From JAJFUG01 sp964473155 (lineage in GTDB: Bacteria; Gemmatimonadota; Glassbacteria; GWA2-58-10): a stretch of DNA of 64,000 nt. The stretch covers positions 5,346 through 69,345 of the forward strand of contig CAYYNT010000014.1 in assembly GCA_964473155.1 (NCBI GenBank), written 5' to 3'. Numbering within the stretch: the first letter of the stretch is position 1; the number at the start of each line of letters is the position of its first letter. The translations under genes and the position numbers were made by a program. Positions 7,948-17,335 of the stretch are shown here, piece after piece. The notes beneath the pieces are model-generated. The model saw only the letters and a list, made by a program, of their open reading frames with translations. It was not told where the DNA came from and made no database searches.

Positions 7948-8283
7948 AAATAACAGTACAGGAGAAAGGAATCAGGGCGGTGTAAAACGGCGCCCAGATT
8001 GCATAATACAAGACGAGGCATAAACCGCCATTGCGGTCAACGGCCCTGATAAATTTCAAGAAAACAGATGCCTCATCGGCCAGAATAGTCGAAAATTTCG
8101 GGCAGACAGGGAAATGTTCCTTGATACGCTGAAAACGAGATTCGGCGCAGGCAACCCGATGGCGGCCGTAATGTTCGCAGGCCATAAACCATAACGGAAA
8201 TTAGGTCTGTAGCAGAATTAAAGCAGAAGTTGAAGCGGAGTCATGCGCCAGGCAGGTTTCTTTACGGAAACAGGTCCGCAAGC
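7948..8283. other. Intergenic region, possible small minus-strand frame
   Basis: These 336 bases lie between the convergent flavodiiron and DppC-type genes. A minus-strand frame at 7940-8185 (81 codons) overlaps the flavodiiron 3' end, is rich in Cys/His/Phe and Tyr, has no clear ribosome site and matches no family I know. It may be a remnant of a mobile gene or chance. No terminator was recognised. Confidence 0.4.
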
Positions 8284-9114
8284 TCAAGACTTTCGTTTCA
8301 ACCGGGGATCGAGCCAGTCCCGCAGGCCGTCTCCCGCCATGTTGAATCCCAGGACAGTCAGCAGGATCGCCAAGCCCGGGAAGATGCAGACCCAGGGACG
8401 GCTGGTCAGGTAGTACTGGCCCTCGGTTATCATTGCGCCCCAGCTCGGCTGCGGCGGCTGCGCGCCAAGCCCGAGGAAACTGAGCCAGGCCTCTGTCAGA
8501 ATGTTGGAGGCCACCCCCAGGGTGAGCGCCACGCTCAACGCGCCCACGGTGTTCGGCAGTATATGCCGCAGAAGGATGCCCGCCGGGCTGACCCCCACGG
8601 CCCGTGCGGCCAGGATATAGTCGCGTTCCTTGATCGAAAGCACCTCGGCCCGCACCAGTCGCGCAATCCCTCCCCAGCCGACCAGCCCCAGGACCAGGAA
8701 TATTTTGGTTACGGTGGGGTCCTCGAATATCGCCATCACCGCAAGAGCGAACAGCGCGGTCGGGAACGCCAGGACAATATCGGTCAGACGCATCAGGACA
8801 TCATCCAGCCAGCCGCCCCGGTAGCCCGCCAGAGCACCCACGGCCACGCCGAAAACGCCCGATATGATTACGGCTATCAGACCGATCGCCAGCGATATGC
8901 GCCCGCCGTGCAGCACCCGGCTGAGCACGTCCCGCCCCAGGTAATCCGTCCCGAAAGGATGGGCAACGCTGGGCGCGGCCATCACCTGTTCGATGTCAAC
9001 GCGGAACGGATCGTAGGGGGCCAGCCAGTCCGCGCCCAGGGCTGACAAAACGAGCAGCGCGGCGATAAGCAGGCCGAAACGCAGGCTCCAGGGTTTCCCG
9101 GCGCGTCCTTTCAT
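8284..9114 (-). CDS. Peptide/nickel-type ABC transporter permease (DppC-like)
   Basis: A 276-residue inner-membrane permease. It has an N-terminal OppC-type segment, about six membrane spans, the entry motif HPFGTDYLGRDVLSRVLHGGRISL, and the ATPase-contacting EAA region containing ILTEAWLSFLGLGAQPP near residues 205-225. It pairs with the DppB-like gene upstream, whose stop overlaps this start by four bases (ATGA). The substrate cannot be told from sequence. No DppD or DppF ATPase gene follows, so the transporter must use ATPases encoded elsewhere. Confidence 0.93.
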   Translation of the reverse strand: MKGRAGKPWSLRFGLLIAALLVLSALGADWLAPYDPFRVDIEQVMAAPSVAHPFGTDYLGRDVLSRVLHGGRISLAIGLIAVIISGVFGVAVGALAGYRGGWLDDVLMRLTDIVLAFPTALFALAVMAIFEDPTVTKIFLVLGLVGWGGIARLVRAEVLSIKERDYILAARAVGVSPAGILLRHILPNTVGALSVALTLGVASNILTEAWLSFLGLGAQPPQPSWGAMITEGQYYLTSRPWVCIFPGLAILLTVLGFNMAGDGLRDWLDPRLKRKS

Positions 9115-10064
9115 CTTGAGGCCTCCCGCTCAGGCTCGGCAGTAATCCGAATCCGCGGATCGATCCAGGCGTAAAGAAGGTCGATCAGGAGGTTCGAGAC
9201 GACGAACAGGAAGGCCAGAAGAATCACTCCGCCCTCGACCACCGGCAGGTCACGCACCAGGATCGCGTCATAGATAGCCCGTCCCACGCCCGGCCAGGCG
9301 AAGACTGTCTCGGTGGCCACGGAGCCGCCCAGAAGCGAGGCCAGGTTCGCGCCAACCACCGTGACCAGGGGAATGGCCGCCCCGCGCATGGCATGCCGCC
9401 AGAGGATGCGGCTCTCGGTCAGGCCGCGCGCTCGCGCCGCCAGGACGAAATCCGAGCGCAGCACCTCCAGCAGCCCGGCCCGCGTGATCCTGGCGAAATA
9501 GCCCGTGCTTATCGCGCTCAGACTGAGGGCCGGCAGGACCAGATAGCGCAGAGACCCGTCACCATACCCGCCGACAGGCAGCCAGCCCAGGACCCCCGCG
9601 AACACCACGATAAGCATCATCCCGAGCCAGAACACAGGGGTGGAAATGCCGCCGAGGCTCAACAGCATTACCACGAAATCCGCGGCCCGGCCGTGGTTCA
9701 CGGCAGCCAGCACTCCCGCTCCCACGCCGAGAACCAGCGCTATAGCCACCGCGGCAAGGGCCAGGCGCAGCGTGGCGGGAAACCTTTCGGCCAGAACCTG
9801 GCTCACGGGCCGCCGCTGACGGTAGGAATAGCCGAGGTCGCCTCGCGCCAGACCGGCCAGGAACATCCCGTAGCGGATATGGAGAGGGCGGTCCAGGCCC
9901 ATGTTCCGGCGCAAAGAGGCCAGGGTCTGCTCATCCGCGTGCTGGCCCGCCATCAGCCGCGCCGGATCGCCCGGGACCACATACATCAGGATGAACACCA
10001 GGCTGGCGATGCCCCAGAGCACAGGGATCAGACTGAGCAACCGCCGCCATAGAAAACGTATCAT
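9111..10064 (-). CDS. Peptide/nickel-type ABC transporter permease (DppB-like)
   Basis: A 317-residue permease starting MIRFLWRRLLSLIPVLWGIASLVFILMY, the classical DppB/OppB N-terminus. It continues with VVPGDPARLMAG, LGYSYRQRRPVSQVLAERFPATLRL and the EAA loop (ARGLTESRILWRHAMRGA). The ATG at 10064, with GGGGA upstream, is preferred to the longer frame because it gives the standard N-terminus and overlaps the binding-protein stop by four bases. It forms the heterodimeric channel with the DppC-like protein. Confidence 0.93.
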   Translation of the reverse strand: MIRFLWRRLLSLIPVLWGIASLVFILMYVVPGDPARLMAGQHADEQTLASLRRNMGLDRPLHIRYGMFLAGLARGDLGYSYRQRRPVSQVLAERFPATLRLALAAVAIALVLGVGAGVLAAVNHGRAADFVVMLLSLGGISTPVFWLGMMLIVVFAGVLGWLPVGGYGDGSLRYLVLPALSLSAISTGYFARITRAGLLEVLRSDFVLAARARGLTESRILWRHAMRGAAIPLVTVVGANLASLLGGSVATETVFAWPGVGRAIYDAILVRDLPVVEGGVILLAFLFVVSNLLIDLLYAWIDPRIRITAEPEREASR

Positions 10065-11677
10065 CTTGTCCCCACCTCTGCCACGGCCGCCCGGAGACGC
10101 CACAGCTCGGTGGCCCAGATGCCGGCCGCCGGATATTTCAGTCCGGACCAGCGGGAACCGGTCAGGGCCACCTGACCGGGATGATAGGTGAAAATCCAAG
10201 GCGCGTCGTCAACTATCAGCTTCCCTGCCTCGCGGTAAATGGCAGCCCTCTGTTCCTGGCCGGTGGATCTGAGCGCCAGATCAAGAAGGCTGTCCACCGG
10301 CTGGCTGGCATAGCGGGTGTAATTACCCGCGTCCCCCCAGTTCGAGCTGTGAAACAGCGTATAAAGGAAATTGTGGGCATCCGGGAAATCGCCGACCCAG
10401 CTTCCCCTGAACATCTCCGGCTCCCCGGCCCGGACCGCGGCCAGGAACGCCGCCCACTCCAGGGTTTTCAGGCGCACTGTCACCCCGATCTCGCTCAGAC
10501 AGGCCTGGATAAACTCGCAGACCCGGCGGTCCTGCGGATCGTTATTGTACAGCAGAGTGATTTCCGGCAGGCCGCGACCTTCAGGATATCCGGCCTCGGC
10601 CAGCATACTCCGCGCGCGCTCCAGGCTGAAAGGATAACCCGCGGCTTTATCGTCATAACCGGGCAGGCCAGGCGGAAGAGGTCCGCATGAGACTGCATCC
10701 ACGCCCTCGCCAAGCACCTCAGTAATCGCCCGCTTGTTGACCGCGTAATTGAAAGCCAGCCTGAGAGAACGGTTGCTTTTAAACGGCTCCCGGCTCAGGT
10801 TGAAACCGATATAGCGCACCGACAGACCCGGCCAGATATGCAGCCGCGCGCCGAAACGCCGCCGGACCAGTTCCGCCTGTCCCGGCGGGAGCTGTTCCAG
10901 AAGGTCCAGTTCGCCCGCGGCGAATTTTTCCAGCGCCACGGACACGCTCGGGACCACCGTGAATTCGAGGTTTTGAATATCCGGCATTCCGGGAGCGTAT
11001 GACTCGAACCGCTCCAGTCGAACCCAGTTGTCGTGCTGCCAGCCGGAGAAACGGAACGGACCGCTGCCCACAGGGGCCTGCCCGAAAGCCTCCTCACCCT
11101 CACGCTCCACCTCCTCCCGCGGCACGATGCTCGCCCCGGTCATGGTGAGCTGCGCCAGAAAAGGCGCCCAGGGGCGCTCGAGGCGCAGGACCAGGGTGCT
11201 GTCATCCTCCACCTCTATCCCCTCCACGCTGACAGCCGCGCCCGCGCGAAAGCGTTCCGCCCCGCGCAGCGGAGCCAGTATCCAGGGGCGCTCGCTGGCC
11301 GAACGCGGATCGAGCATCCGCTCAAACGAATAGCGCACATCGGCGGCCACGACCGGACGCCTGTTGTGGAAAATCATATCGGTGCGAAGATGAAAGCGGA
11401 AGGCCAGTCCCAGAGAGTCAAGCGGCTCCCAGCGACTTGCCAGGCAGGGGACCACCTCTCCAGATTCCGGTTCGAGCCTTACCAGCGGATCGAAAAGATT
11501 GTTCACCACGGTCTGGGAAACCAGGTCAACGCTGTGAATGGGATCGAGCGACACCGGATCGGCGGGGATACGGAAACGGAACATGCCAGGCCCGGCGGCG
11601 TCTTCTCGCCGGGCGCAGGATGGGAAAAAAGCCGCAGACAATACGGCGCAAACCAATGTCAGATAGTAAAATTTCAT
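10061..11677 (-). CDS. ABC transporter substrate-binding lipoprotein, family 5 (peptide/nickel)
   Basis: A 538-residue family-5 solute-binding protein. It has a lipoprotein-like signal MKFYYLTLVCAVLSAAF ending in FPSC, so it is probably lipid-anchored. Typical features are the N-terminal DPVSLDPIHSVD, WEPLDSLGLAFRFHLR, the GSGPFRFSGW block, and a C-terminal AGIWATELW. It captures peptides or similar ligands for the two permeases that follow with four-base overlaps. The ATG at 11677 was chosen because the longer frame runs far into the preceding gene and lacks a signal peptide. Confidence 0.92.
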   Translation of the reverse strand: MKFYYLTLVCAVLSAAFFPSCARREDAAGPGMFRFRIPADPVSLDPIHSVDLVSQTVVNNLFDPLVRLEPESGEVVPCLASRWEPLDSLGLAFRFHLRTDMIFHNRRPVVAADVRYSFERMLDPRSASERPWILAPLRGAERFRAGAAVSVEGIEVEDDSTLVLRLERPWAPFLAQLTMTGASIVPREEVEREGEEAFGQAPVGSGPFRFSGWQHDNWVRLERFESYAPGMPDIQNLEFTVVPSVSVALEKFAAGELDLLEQLPPGQAELVRRRFGARLHIWPGLSVRYIGFNLSREPFKSNRSLRLAFNYAVNKRAITEVLGEGVDAVSCGPLPPGLPGYDDKAAGYPFSLERARSMLAEAGYPEGRGLPEITLLYNNDPQDRRVCEFIQACLSEIGVTVRLKTLEWAAFLAAVRAGEPEMFRGSWVGDFPDAHNFLYTLFHSSNWGDAGNYTRYASQPVDSLLDLALRSTGQEQRAAIYREAGKLIVDDAPWIFTYHPGQVALTGSRWSGLKYPAAGIWATELWRLRAAVAEVGTR

Positions 11678-11729
11678 CGGGCTGTTCCGGGAGCGTTTCC
11701 ACATCGCGCGGCAGACTGCGCCCATGCTC

Positions 11730-12455
11730 TCAGCGCCCGGCTGAGTCCAGGGCGCCTGGCGGCAGCGACCAGACGCCGCTGCTGTCCTTGTCGAAAAAAC
11801 CCGCGGCCAGGACGCTGTCCCCGGCGGCCAGGACATAATCCGTAGTATCGTGGGGCACGTAATTGGGACTGCCCATAAAATTTATCCCGACCAGTTGCTC
11901 CGGCGTGGCGGCGGTATAAATCAGAAAATACTGGGTCCTGTTTTCAGGATTGGGGGCAAGGAAAATCAGCCGCCAGTCCCTCACGGCGATCACGGAACCA
12001 TCCGCGCGGCAGGGATATCCATCGCGGAAGCGGATTGGCAGCTTGTCTTCAGTTTTGTTCAAAATGAGATTGTGCTCCAGTGGCCCGTACAGGAGCAGCG
12101 ATTTCCTTCTCATGGTCCGGGCGCTCACCTTTTTGTCCGCCCGGACCGGGATATCCGCAGATAGTTTTTCCCCAAGACGGACGGCGACGCGGCGGGTGTA
12201 GTTTTCCACCACGCTGTCCGCAGCGTTTCCGCCTGTCGGAAAGACCAGGAGCATGTTAGTGTATTTTTTCCGGAAAAAATCGTCGATCGGTCCGCCGAGC
12301 CTTTGCCCCTCGTACATCTTGGGATAAAACTTAAGGAAAATAAACATCAACATCACCACAACAAGGCCATAACGCACGGTTGGACTGCCGCCGAAGAAAG
12401 TGCGTCTTGGCTTTCTAATCTTCTCCTGGTCAAACCATTCCAACTTGTCCGGCAT
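11730..12455 (-). CDS. Unknown membrane-anchored protein
   Basis: A 241-residue protein with a short cytoplasmic start MPDKLEWFDQEK, one membrane segment near residues 28-43 and a long exported domain. That domain (MLLVFPTGGN, ADSVVENYTRRVAVRL, SLLLYGPLEHNLILNK, LPIRF) resembles the 'lilyG.p..N' module appended to some exported hydrolases, but I would not name a family. The ATG at 12455, with AGGGTGG upstream, removes an overlap with the DUF6599 gene. It lies 17 bases after that gene and 52 before the binding-protein gene, so it is probably co-transcribed with both. Confidence 0.65.
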   Translation of the reverse strand: MPDKLEWFDQEKIRKPRRTFFGGSPTVRYGLVVVMLMFIFLKFYPKMYEGQRLGGPIDDFFRKKYTNMLLVFPTGGNAADSVVENYTRRVAVRLGEKLSADIPVRADKKVSARTMRRKSLLLYGPLEHNLILNKTEDKLPIRFRDGYPCRADGSVIAVRDWRLIFLAPNPENRTQYFLIYTAATPEQLVGINFMGSPNYVPHDTTDYVLAAGDSVLAAGFFDKDSSGVWSLPPGALDSAGR

Positions 12456-12471
12456 AACGCGCCACCCTGTG

Positions 12472-13443
12472 TCAGATTCTTCCCAGAGCAGCCAGTTTTT
12501 CCTGAACCTTTCCAAGATAATCGTTCACCCGCTCCGCATCCTGAAGCCCCAGGGCGCCGAGCATGACCTTACCCGCCTGCATGACCACAACTTTCTCGTA
12601 ATACGGGTCTTTGGCCGAGAACCAGGCCACCTCGTCCTGGCTGTGGTCTTCCAGATCTTTGGCGTATTTGGTCATGAAGGTCTTATAAGATTCGTAGCTT
12701 TTCTGAGCCTCATCCACCGAATCGTGCAGGATGAAAAACAACTTGTACTCGGTATCACCGTCCTTGTACTCTGCGGTGAAACCATTTTTCAGGTCACTCT
12801 GTCCCAGGACATCGCGCGCCAGGTAACGCACGGTGTTGGGGATCTCATTCTCAGGCGGGAAAGCCTCCAGCTCCGGCGGAATGACCGCCTGCCCGCCAAT
12901 GTTGGCCCTTGCAGCTTCAGCCAGCTTGCGCAAGGCCGGTTCCACCTCGCCGCCTTCCTTGAACGAGGTCACTTTCACGTAGTAGGCTCCCTGCCAGAAA
13001 TGCAGGGCGTTGCCGGTAAAATAACCCTGGCAGCCGATCTGGTTGTACTGGGCTTCGTAGGGACGCTCAGAGGAGTAAATGCCGAAACCGCAAAGTTCAT
13101 CCGCCATGCGGTAGACATCCACGACAGCCTGAAGGCCGTCCGGTCCCTGGTAGTCGGCGGTGGCCACTTCCTGGAAGTTATAGATCAGGTATCCCTCAGC
13201 CCCGCCGTTTATGTATTCCCAGAGGTTATCGGCGTTGAATACGCGCGGTTCACCGCTGCGTGTCCAGCCCTCGGCTGCCTGGCCGGACGGCAGGATCGAA
13301 AGGGCCGCGCCGCCTCCGGCCGCCGACCCGGCAGCGGTTTCTTCCTGCTTGTTCTTTGCGCCACCGCAACCGGCGGTGATTACAGCCGCAACGACCAGAA
13401 GGGCCGGAAGAAAGGAACCCTTCGCAGAACTGATATTCATCAT
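12472..13443 (-). CDS. DUF6599 family lipoprotein
   Basis: A protein of about 323 residues with a lipoprotein signal ending in VITAGC and a Gly/Ala-rich linker. The hallmark of the family follows: LWEYINGGAEGYLIYNF near residues 72-90, then a domain with GIYSSERP and YYVKVTSF. The family is common in Acidobacteriota, KSB1 and Zixibacteria-like genomes and has no known function. It sits 46 bases after the shorter GWxTD gene and 17 before the unknown anchored protein. Two adjacent ATGs (13443, 13440) are possible starts. Confidence 0.85.
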   Translation of the reverse strand: MMNISSAKGSFLPALLVVAAVITAGCGGAKNKQEETAAGSAAGGGAALSILPSGQAAEGWTRSGEPRVFNADNLWEYINGGAEGYLIYNFQEVATADYQGPDGLQAVVDVYRMADELCGFGIYSSERPYEAQYNQIGCQGYFTGNALHFWQGAYYVKVTSFKEGGEVEPALRKLAEAARANIGGQAVIPPELEAFPPENEIPNTVRYLARDVLGQSDLKNGFTAEYKDGDTEYKLFFILHDSVDEAQKSYESYKTFMTKYAKDLEDHSQDEVAWFSAKDPYYEKVVVMQAGKVMLGALGLQDAERVNDYLGKVQEKLAALGRI

Positions 13444-13489
13444 GATCTCAGCGCTCCTCAAGTTTTATGATATATAGTTTTCAGTATCC

Positions 13490-14770
13490 TCAATTGCGCC
13501 ACCAGCGCCTTTCGCGTACATACCGGTCAAACTCCTCGCGGTTGCGCAGGTTCTGATTGAAAAAATACAGCACCAGATTTTCAACCTCGTAAACCCAGAT
13601 CTGGTTCATACGGCTGCCATAGATCTCAGTGGGCGGTCCGAGCAGGATATAGACCTCACCCATGTTCGTTTCCCAGCCCTCGCGCTGATCGGTGCTGAAA
13701 TGGTTGTTGGCGTAATCGATCCGCTCGAAGTACTGGACTTTCAGCTCGTTGATCGCCGTGGCAGGCACGGGGTCCATTTTCTGCCAGAAACCATCCAGCG
13801 CCGCCTGGCGTTGATCTTCCGGAAAAGCCATCAAAGCCTTTAGCTCTTTTTCGCTGGCCAGATAACGCAGATAGCGTATCTCCTGCATGTAGTTGTCATT
13901 TACCCAGCTTTCGGACTTGACGATACGGAAAGTGAAACTGGTCGCGCGCGCCAGAGACTGGTTCTTTGCGTCCCGCAGATATACATCCACCTCGTAGCTG
14001 CCCAGTCCAAGAGTTTGCGAGGGAAGACGGATAAGCTTTCGCTGAGTCAGCAGGCCATCCGCAAGAGGCGCCTCAACCCGCGGGAAAACCATCAGCGCTT
14101 TCACCACCTCAGCGGTCAGCTTCCAGCCGCTGGGCGGGTTGGATGAGCCCGCGTAAACCTCAACCAGAAGGAATATAGGCTGCCCGGAGGCATATTGCAA
14201 GGAAGCGCTCTTGATGGCGGATATTTCAACTTGCGGATTGATCAGTGAATCTGAATTCTCCACAGCCTCGTAGAAAAAAGGGGTGCTCAGCTTAGGCAGC
14301 TTCTCTGTCAGATCCGGAATATTGACCGACACCCGTCCGTTGCCGTAAGTATGGGCGTTCAGGTCTTTGACCTCGGCGAATCCCTCATATTTGCCCGGCT
14401 TCACGTTCATTTCGGTCTGGAGCGGATCGAAATGCTTCTCGAGTGTGGTCTCGTCGTAGCTCGGTACTCGCAAATCCTTTCGCCACAAGCCGCGTAAAAT
14501 ATCATGAGATTCGGTCTCCCGCATACTCAGAAAAGCCTCATAAGAGCCCTCGAAATGATTTGTCCGCCTTAAAAAAAGCAGGTTCTGGTTTTCCACAGCC
14601 ACGGTGATCAGACAGCGGGTGCTGTCTGCGGGTCCGCGGAAAAACGCCATTCTGAGATTAAAAGGGATTTCGTTCTCGAAGTTCTGGACTTCCTGCCCAT
14701 AAAACTGCGATATATTCAAACCGGCTAACAGTAAGATCACCAGCGTGATTCTTGCCGATCCAGAGGACAT
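13490..14770 (-). CDS. GWxTD domain-containing exported protein (shorter paralogue)
   Basis: A 426-residue protein with a signal peptide (MSSGSARITLVILLLAGLN) and a C-terminal GWxTD domain. The signature reads GWETNMGEVYILLGPPTEIY, with Asn in place of the usual Asp, followed by the typical IWVYEVENLVLYFF. The middle part is a predicted beta-rich region. The role of the domain is unknown; it is typical of FCB-related bacteria. GGGGAG lies four bases before the chosen ATG. It is in tandem with a larger paralogue ending at 14888. Confidence 0.88.
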   Translation of the reverse strand: MSSGSARITLVILLLAGLNISQFYGQEVQNFENEIPFNLRMAFFRGPADSTRCLITVAVENQNLLFLRRTNHFEGSYEAFLSMRETESHDILRGLWRKDLRVPSYDETTLEKHFDPLQTEMNVKPGKYEGFAEVKDLNAHTYGNGRVSVNIPDLTEKLPKLSTPFFYEAVENSDSLINPQVEISAIKSASLQYASGQPIFLLVEVYAGSSNPPSGWKLTAEVVKALMVFPRVEAPLADGLLTQRKLIRLPSQTLGLGSYEVDVYLRDAKNQSLARATSFTFRIVKSESWVNDNYMQEIRYLRYLASEKELKALMAFPEDQRQAALDGFWQKMDPVPATAINELKVQYFERIDYANNHFSTDQREGWETNMGEVYILLGPPTEIYGSRMNQIWVYEVENLVLYFFNQNLRNREEFDRYVRERRWWRN

Positions 14771-14887
14771 TTTCTCTCCCCAGACTCCAGGTTTCTGCGG
14801 ACAGCCGATACCTTTCGATAAGCATAATACACTGGAACAGCCGAAGCGTTCGCGAAGATTCAAACCACCAATCCGTCGCCTGACAGT

Positions 14888-17158
14888 TCAGCGCTTCACC
14901 ACAAACCGCGTGTTGCGCTTCGTCATCCGTCCCGCCAGGTTCAGGTCCTCCACCCGCACCGACAGTTCGTAGACTCCATCCGGATTGTCCGAGATGTCTA
15001 TCGCCACTTCCTCCTGCACCAGATCACGGCCAAGAGGCACACGGGTCTTATCCGCCGAGAGAACGACTTTTTCCTCGCCCGGACCGGCGCCGACAATGGA
15101 TTTGAAGGTATCCAACATGGCGCCGAAAACATTGCGGTCGCGGCTGACCGTGCTGACTACATATGTCACCCGGTAACTGCATGTCCCGTCCGCCGCGGGC
15201 TTCAGGTTATAGATCTCCTGATAGGCAAACATTTTTTCAGCAGGATGGAACACCTTGGAGGGATTGGGATAAATTTCAAGCCCGTAACGTTTGAATTTAC
15301 TCGAATCCGCCGGAGAGGCAAAAATATTCCTGGCGGTCAGTATCTGGCTCGATTGCAGCGAATCCCCGCTGAAAGAATCCATGCGCAGACTGCCGTTATA
15401 TTGCCCCACGGCCTCGCCGTTCTGTATCCTTATAAAGTAACTGTAGTCACCGGCCGGAATATCCAGGCCGCCCAGATCGAGCACCAGGCGGTCAACCAGG
15501 TCATGCGGATTGAACGAGCTTTTGTGCTGCTCCACCTTCTCAATCCGGCCCACCTGCCGCCACTGCCTGTCATAGAGCAGCATCTCGAAAGCGATGTCAT
15601 AGTAATAAGCATCCGTTTGCCGCAAGATGGTTATATCCCGTCCCGGCACTCCGAGGAATAATTCCAGGTTTCCACTGTCAGACGCCTGACTGCGAAAACT
15701 TACCAGATCATAGAACGAACGCAGGGAACGCCGGTAAGGCGACTCCACGCTTTCGCTGTGCAGCGCCCGCCTGATGAAAAGAGCATTGTCCGCCTCCTCT
15801 TCCATCAGAGTGAACGGATCGCCCGGATGATTGAGCAGACGGTAATAGATGCCTGTTCCGACCTCCTGCCGGCTGCCGTATAGATCACGCAGCCAGTTCA
15901 GGCGAGCCGCCTCCTCGTCGTCCCGCGGGTAGACATTGCCCTCCATGTCGGCCAGGAAGTCATTCTGGCGTCCGATCACGGATGAAAGGGCCGTAATAAG
16001 CTGATATTCCTGGTTGCCGTTGAGAGCGGCGAAATGCAGCACCAGGTCCGGCGCGTCCGGACGGTAGTAGACCCAGGTCTCATTGGGAAGGAGCCCTTCG
16101 CCGATCTGGGAGAATGTCCTGTCAGGCTGTCCGTGACGGATATAAACCAGCCCGCGGTCGTCATATGGCACATCGATATCCGGATAGTTCGCCGCCAGCG
16201 GACCGACCGAGGGATTGCGCCTGGCGAACGGAACCCGGTACAGGCTGTCAGCCCCGGCCAGACGGTAATAGTGGCGCAGAAGGCGCATACCGGGGGAAAG
16301 ATCCAGTTCGTGGTCCCGTTTGAACCAGAACTGACGGAAAAACTGTTCGGCCTGGGCCGGAGGCGTCTGATCATACTCCTCCTGCTCCTCCTCATCCGCA
16401 ATCATCACCACATCGTCCCAGTAGGCCTTGAATTCCTCGCGCCCCGATATATTTTTCACTCCCTCCCAGTACAGACGCAGCACCCTGTCGTAATTGCGCC
16501 GCCCGAGGCTGATCTTTACCATTTCAAGCCCGGCCAGCGGATCGATCCGTCCCTGCTCGGCCTCGATTATCTCCGACAGCACCTTTTCGGCGTCCTCCAG
16601 GTTGCCCAGAGCCTTGTTCAGAAGGGCCAGCTTGAAACCCAGGTCGCGGTTGAATCCACCCAGACCGAGCGAGAGTTTCAAATGATTCAAAGCTCTCTCG
16701 AGGTCATCCTTCCCATAACGTTTCATGCAAGCCGAACCAAGCCAGTAATGGGCCTCGGCGCTGCCCGGCGAAAGTTCCACCGCTTTTTCGAAACACCTGA
16801 TCGCCCGCGAAACATTGTCGAGATCGAACCAACGCTCCATTACCTGTATCAGTCGCGCCCGGCTGTCCTTGCGCTCCAGATGGCAGCGCCCCACGCCGAT
16901 CCAGGCTTTCTCGTCCTCCGGCGCAAGCTTCAGAGCCCGGTCGAACGCCTGGCGCGCCGATTCAGGATCATCCCGCTTAAGACGTTCGGCTCCCAGACGC
17001 AGCAATGAATTCAACTCGGTCGCGAGAGTGTCCCGGCGGACTATCTGACTCCGCAGCAGAAGCGAATCCGGCTCGACCGCGGCATTCAGGACACAAGCCG
17101 CCGCAAGAATGAAAGCCGGCAACAGGAAAACAGCCGGATTGAAATGACGTGCAGACAT
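14888..17158 (-). CDS. GWxTD domain-containing protein with TPR repeats (larger paralogue)
   Basis: A 756-residue exported protein: signal peptide (MSARHFNPAVFLLPAFILAAA), a TPR-like helical region (about residues 45-260, e.g. ARQAFDRALKLAPEDEKAWIGVG), then a GWxTD-type domain containing DDRGLVYIRHGQPD (about 333-346) and ETWVYYRPDAPDLVLHF. A C-terminal beta-sandwich-like part follows. The canonical GW.TD string itself is replaced by FWFKRDHEL. The ATG at 17158 gives a normal signal peptide; an ATG 20 codons upstream is the alternative. The two GWxTD proteins probably act together in the envelope. Confidence 0.85.
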   Translation of the reverse strand: MSARHFNPAVFLLPAFILAAACVLNAAVEPDSLLLRSQIVRRDTLATELNSLLRLGAERLKRDDPESARQAFDRALKLAPEDEKAWIGVGRCHLERKDSRARLIQVMERWFDLDNVSRAIRCFEKAVELSPGSAEAHYWLGSACMKRYGKDDLERALNHLKLSLGLGGFNRDLGFKLALLNKALGNLEDAEKVLSEIIEAEQGRIDPLAGLEMVKISLGRRNYDRVLRLYWEGVKNISGREEFKAYWDDVVMIADEEEQEEYDQTPPAQAEQFFRQFWFKRDHELDLSPGMRLLRHYYRLAGADSLYRVPFARRNPSVGPLAANYPDIDVPYDDRGLVYIRHGQPDRTFSQIGEGLLPNETWVYYRPDAPDLVLHFAALNGNQEYQLITALSSVIGRQNDFLADMEGNVYPRDDEEAARLNWLRDLYGSRQEVGTGIYYRLLNHPGDPFTLMEEEADNALFIRRALHSESVESPYRRSLRSFYDLVSFRSQASDSGNLELFLGVPGRDITILRQTDAYYYDIAFEMLLYDRQWRQVGRIEKVEQHKSSFNPHDLVDRLVLDLGGLDIPAGDYSYFIRIQNGEAVGQYNGSLRMDSFSGDSLQSSQILTARNIFASPADSSKFKRYGLEIYPNPSKVFHPAEKMFAYQEIYNLKPAADGTCSYRVTYVVSTVSRDRNVFGAMLDTFKSIVGAGPGEEKVVLSADKTRVPLGRDLVQEEVAIDISDNPDGVYELSVRVEDLNLAGRMTKRNTRFVVKR

Positions 17159-17261
17159 ATGTGCGAACCTGATCCGCGAGGTATGGAGGCGCTTCTCCCG
17201 GCCGGTTGTATTCATCATTCATGCCCGCAGAAAGTCTTTATGCACACTGCAAAACAAAGGG

Positions 17262-17300
17262 CCGAAAACAAGCGGGGGCAAAAGTATCTTCCGCCCCCGC
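17262..17300 (-). terminator. Terminator after the polyferredoxin gene
   Basis: An 8-bp perfect GC-only stem (17272-17279 with 17293-17300) and a 13-base loop are followed on the minus strand by TTGTTTT. It separates the DUF362-polyferredoxin operon from the GWxTD genes. Confidence 0.75.
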
Positions 17301-17335
17301 ATCGCCTTGCCTCTGATTTTAACATCCAAGCCGTC

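Noticed and set aside
7940..8185. Minus-strand 81-codon frame considered as a transposase fragment
   Set aside because: No catalytic motif, no inverted repeats and no ribosome site; I could not tie it to any family.
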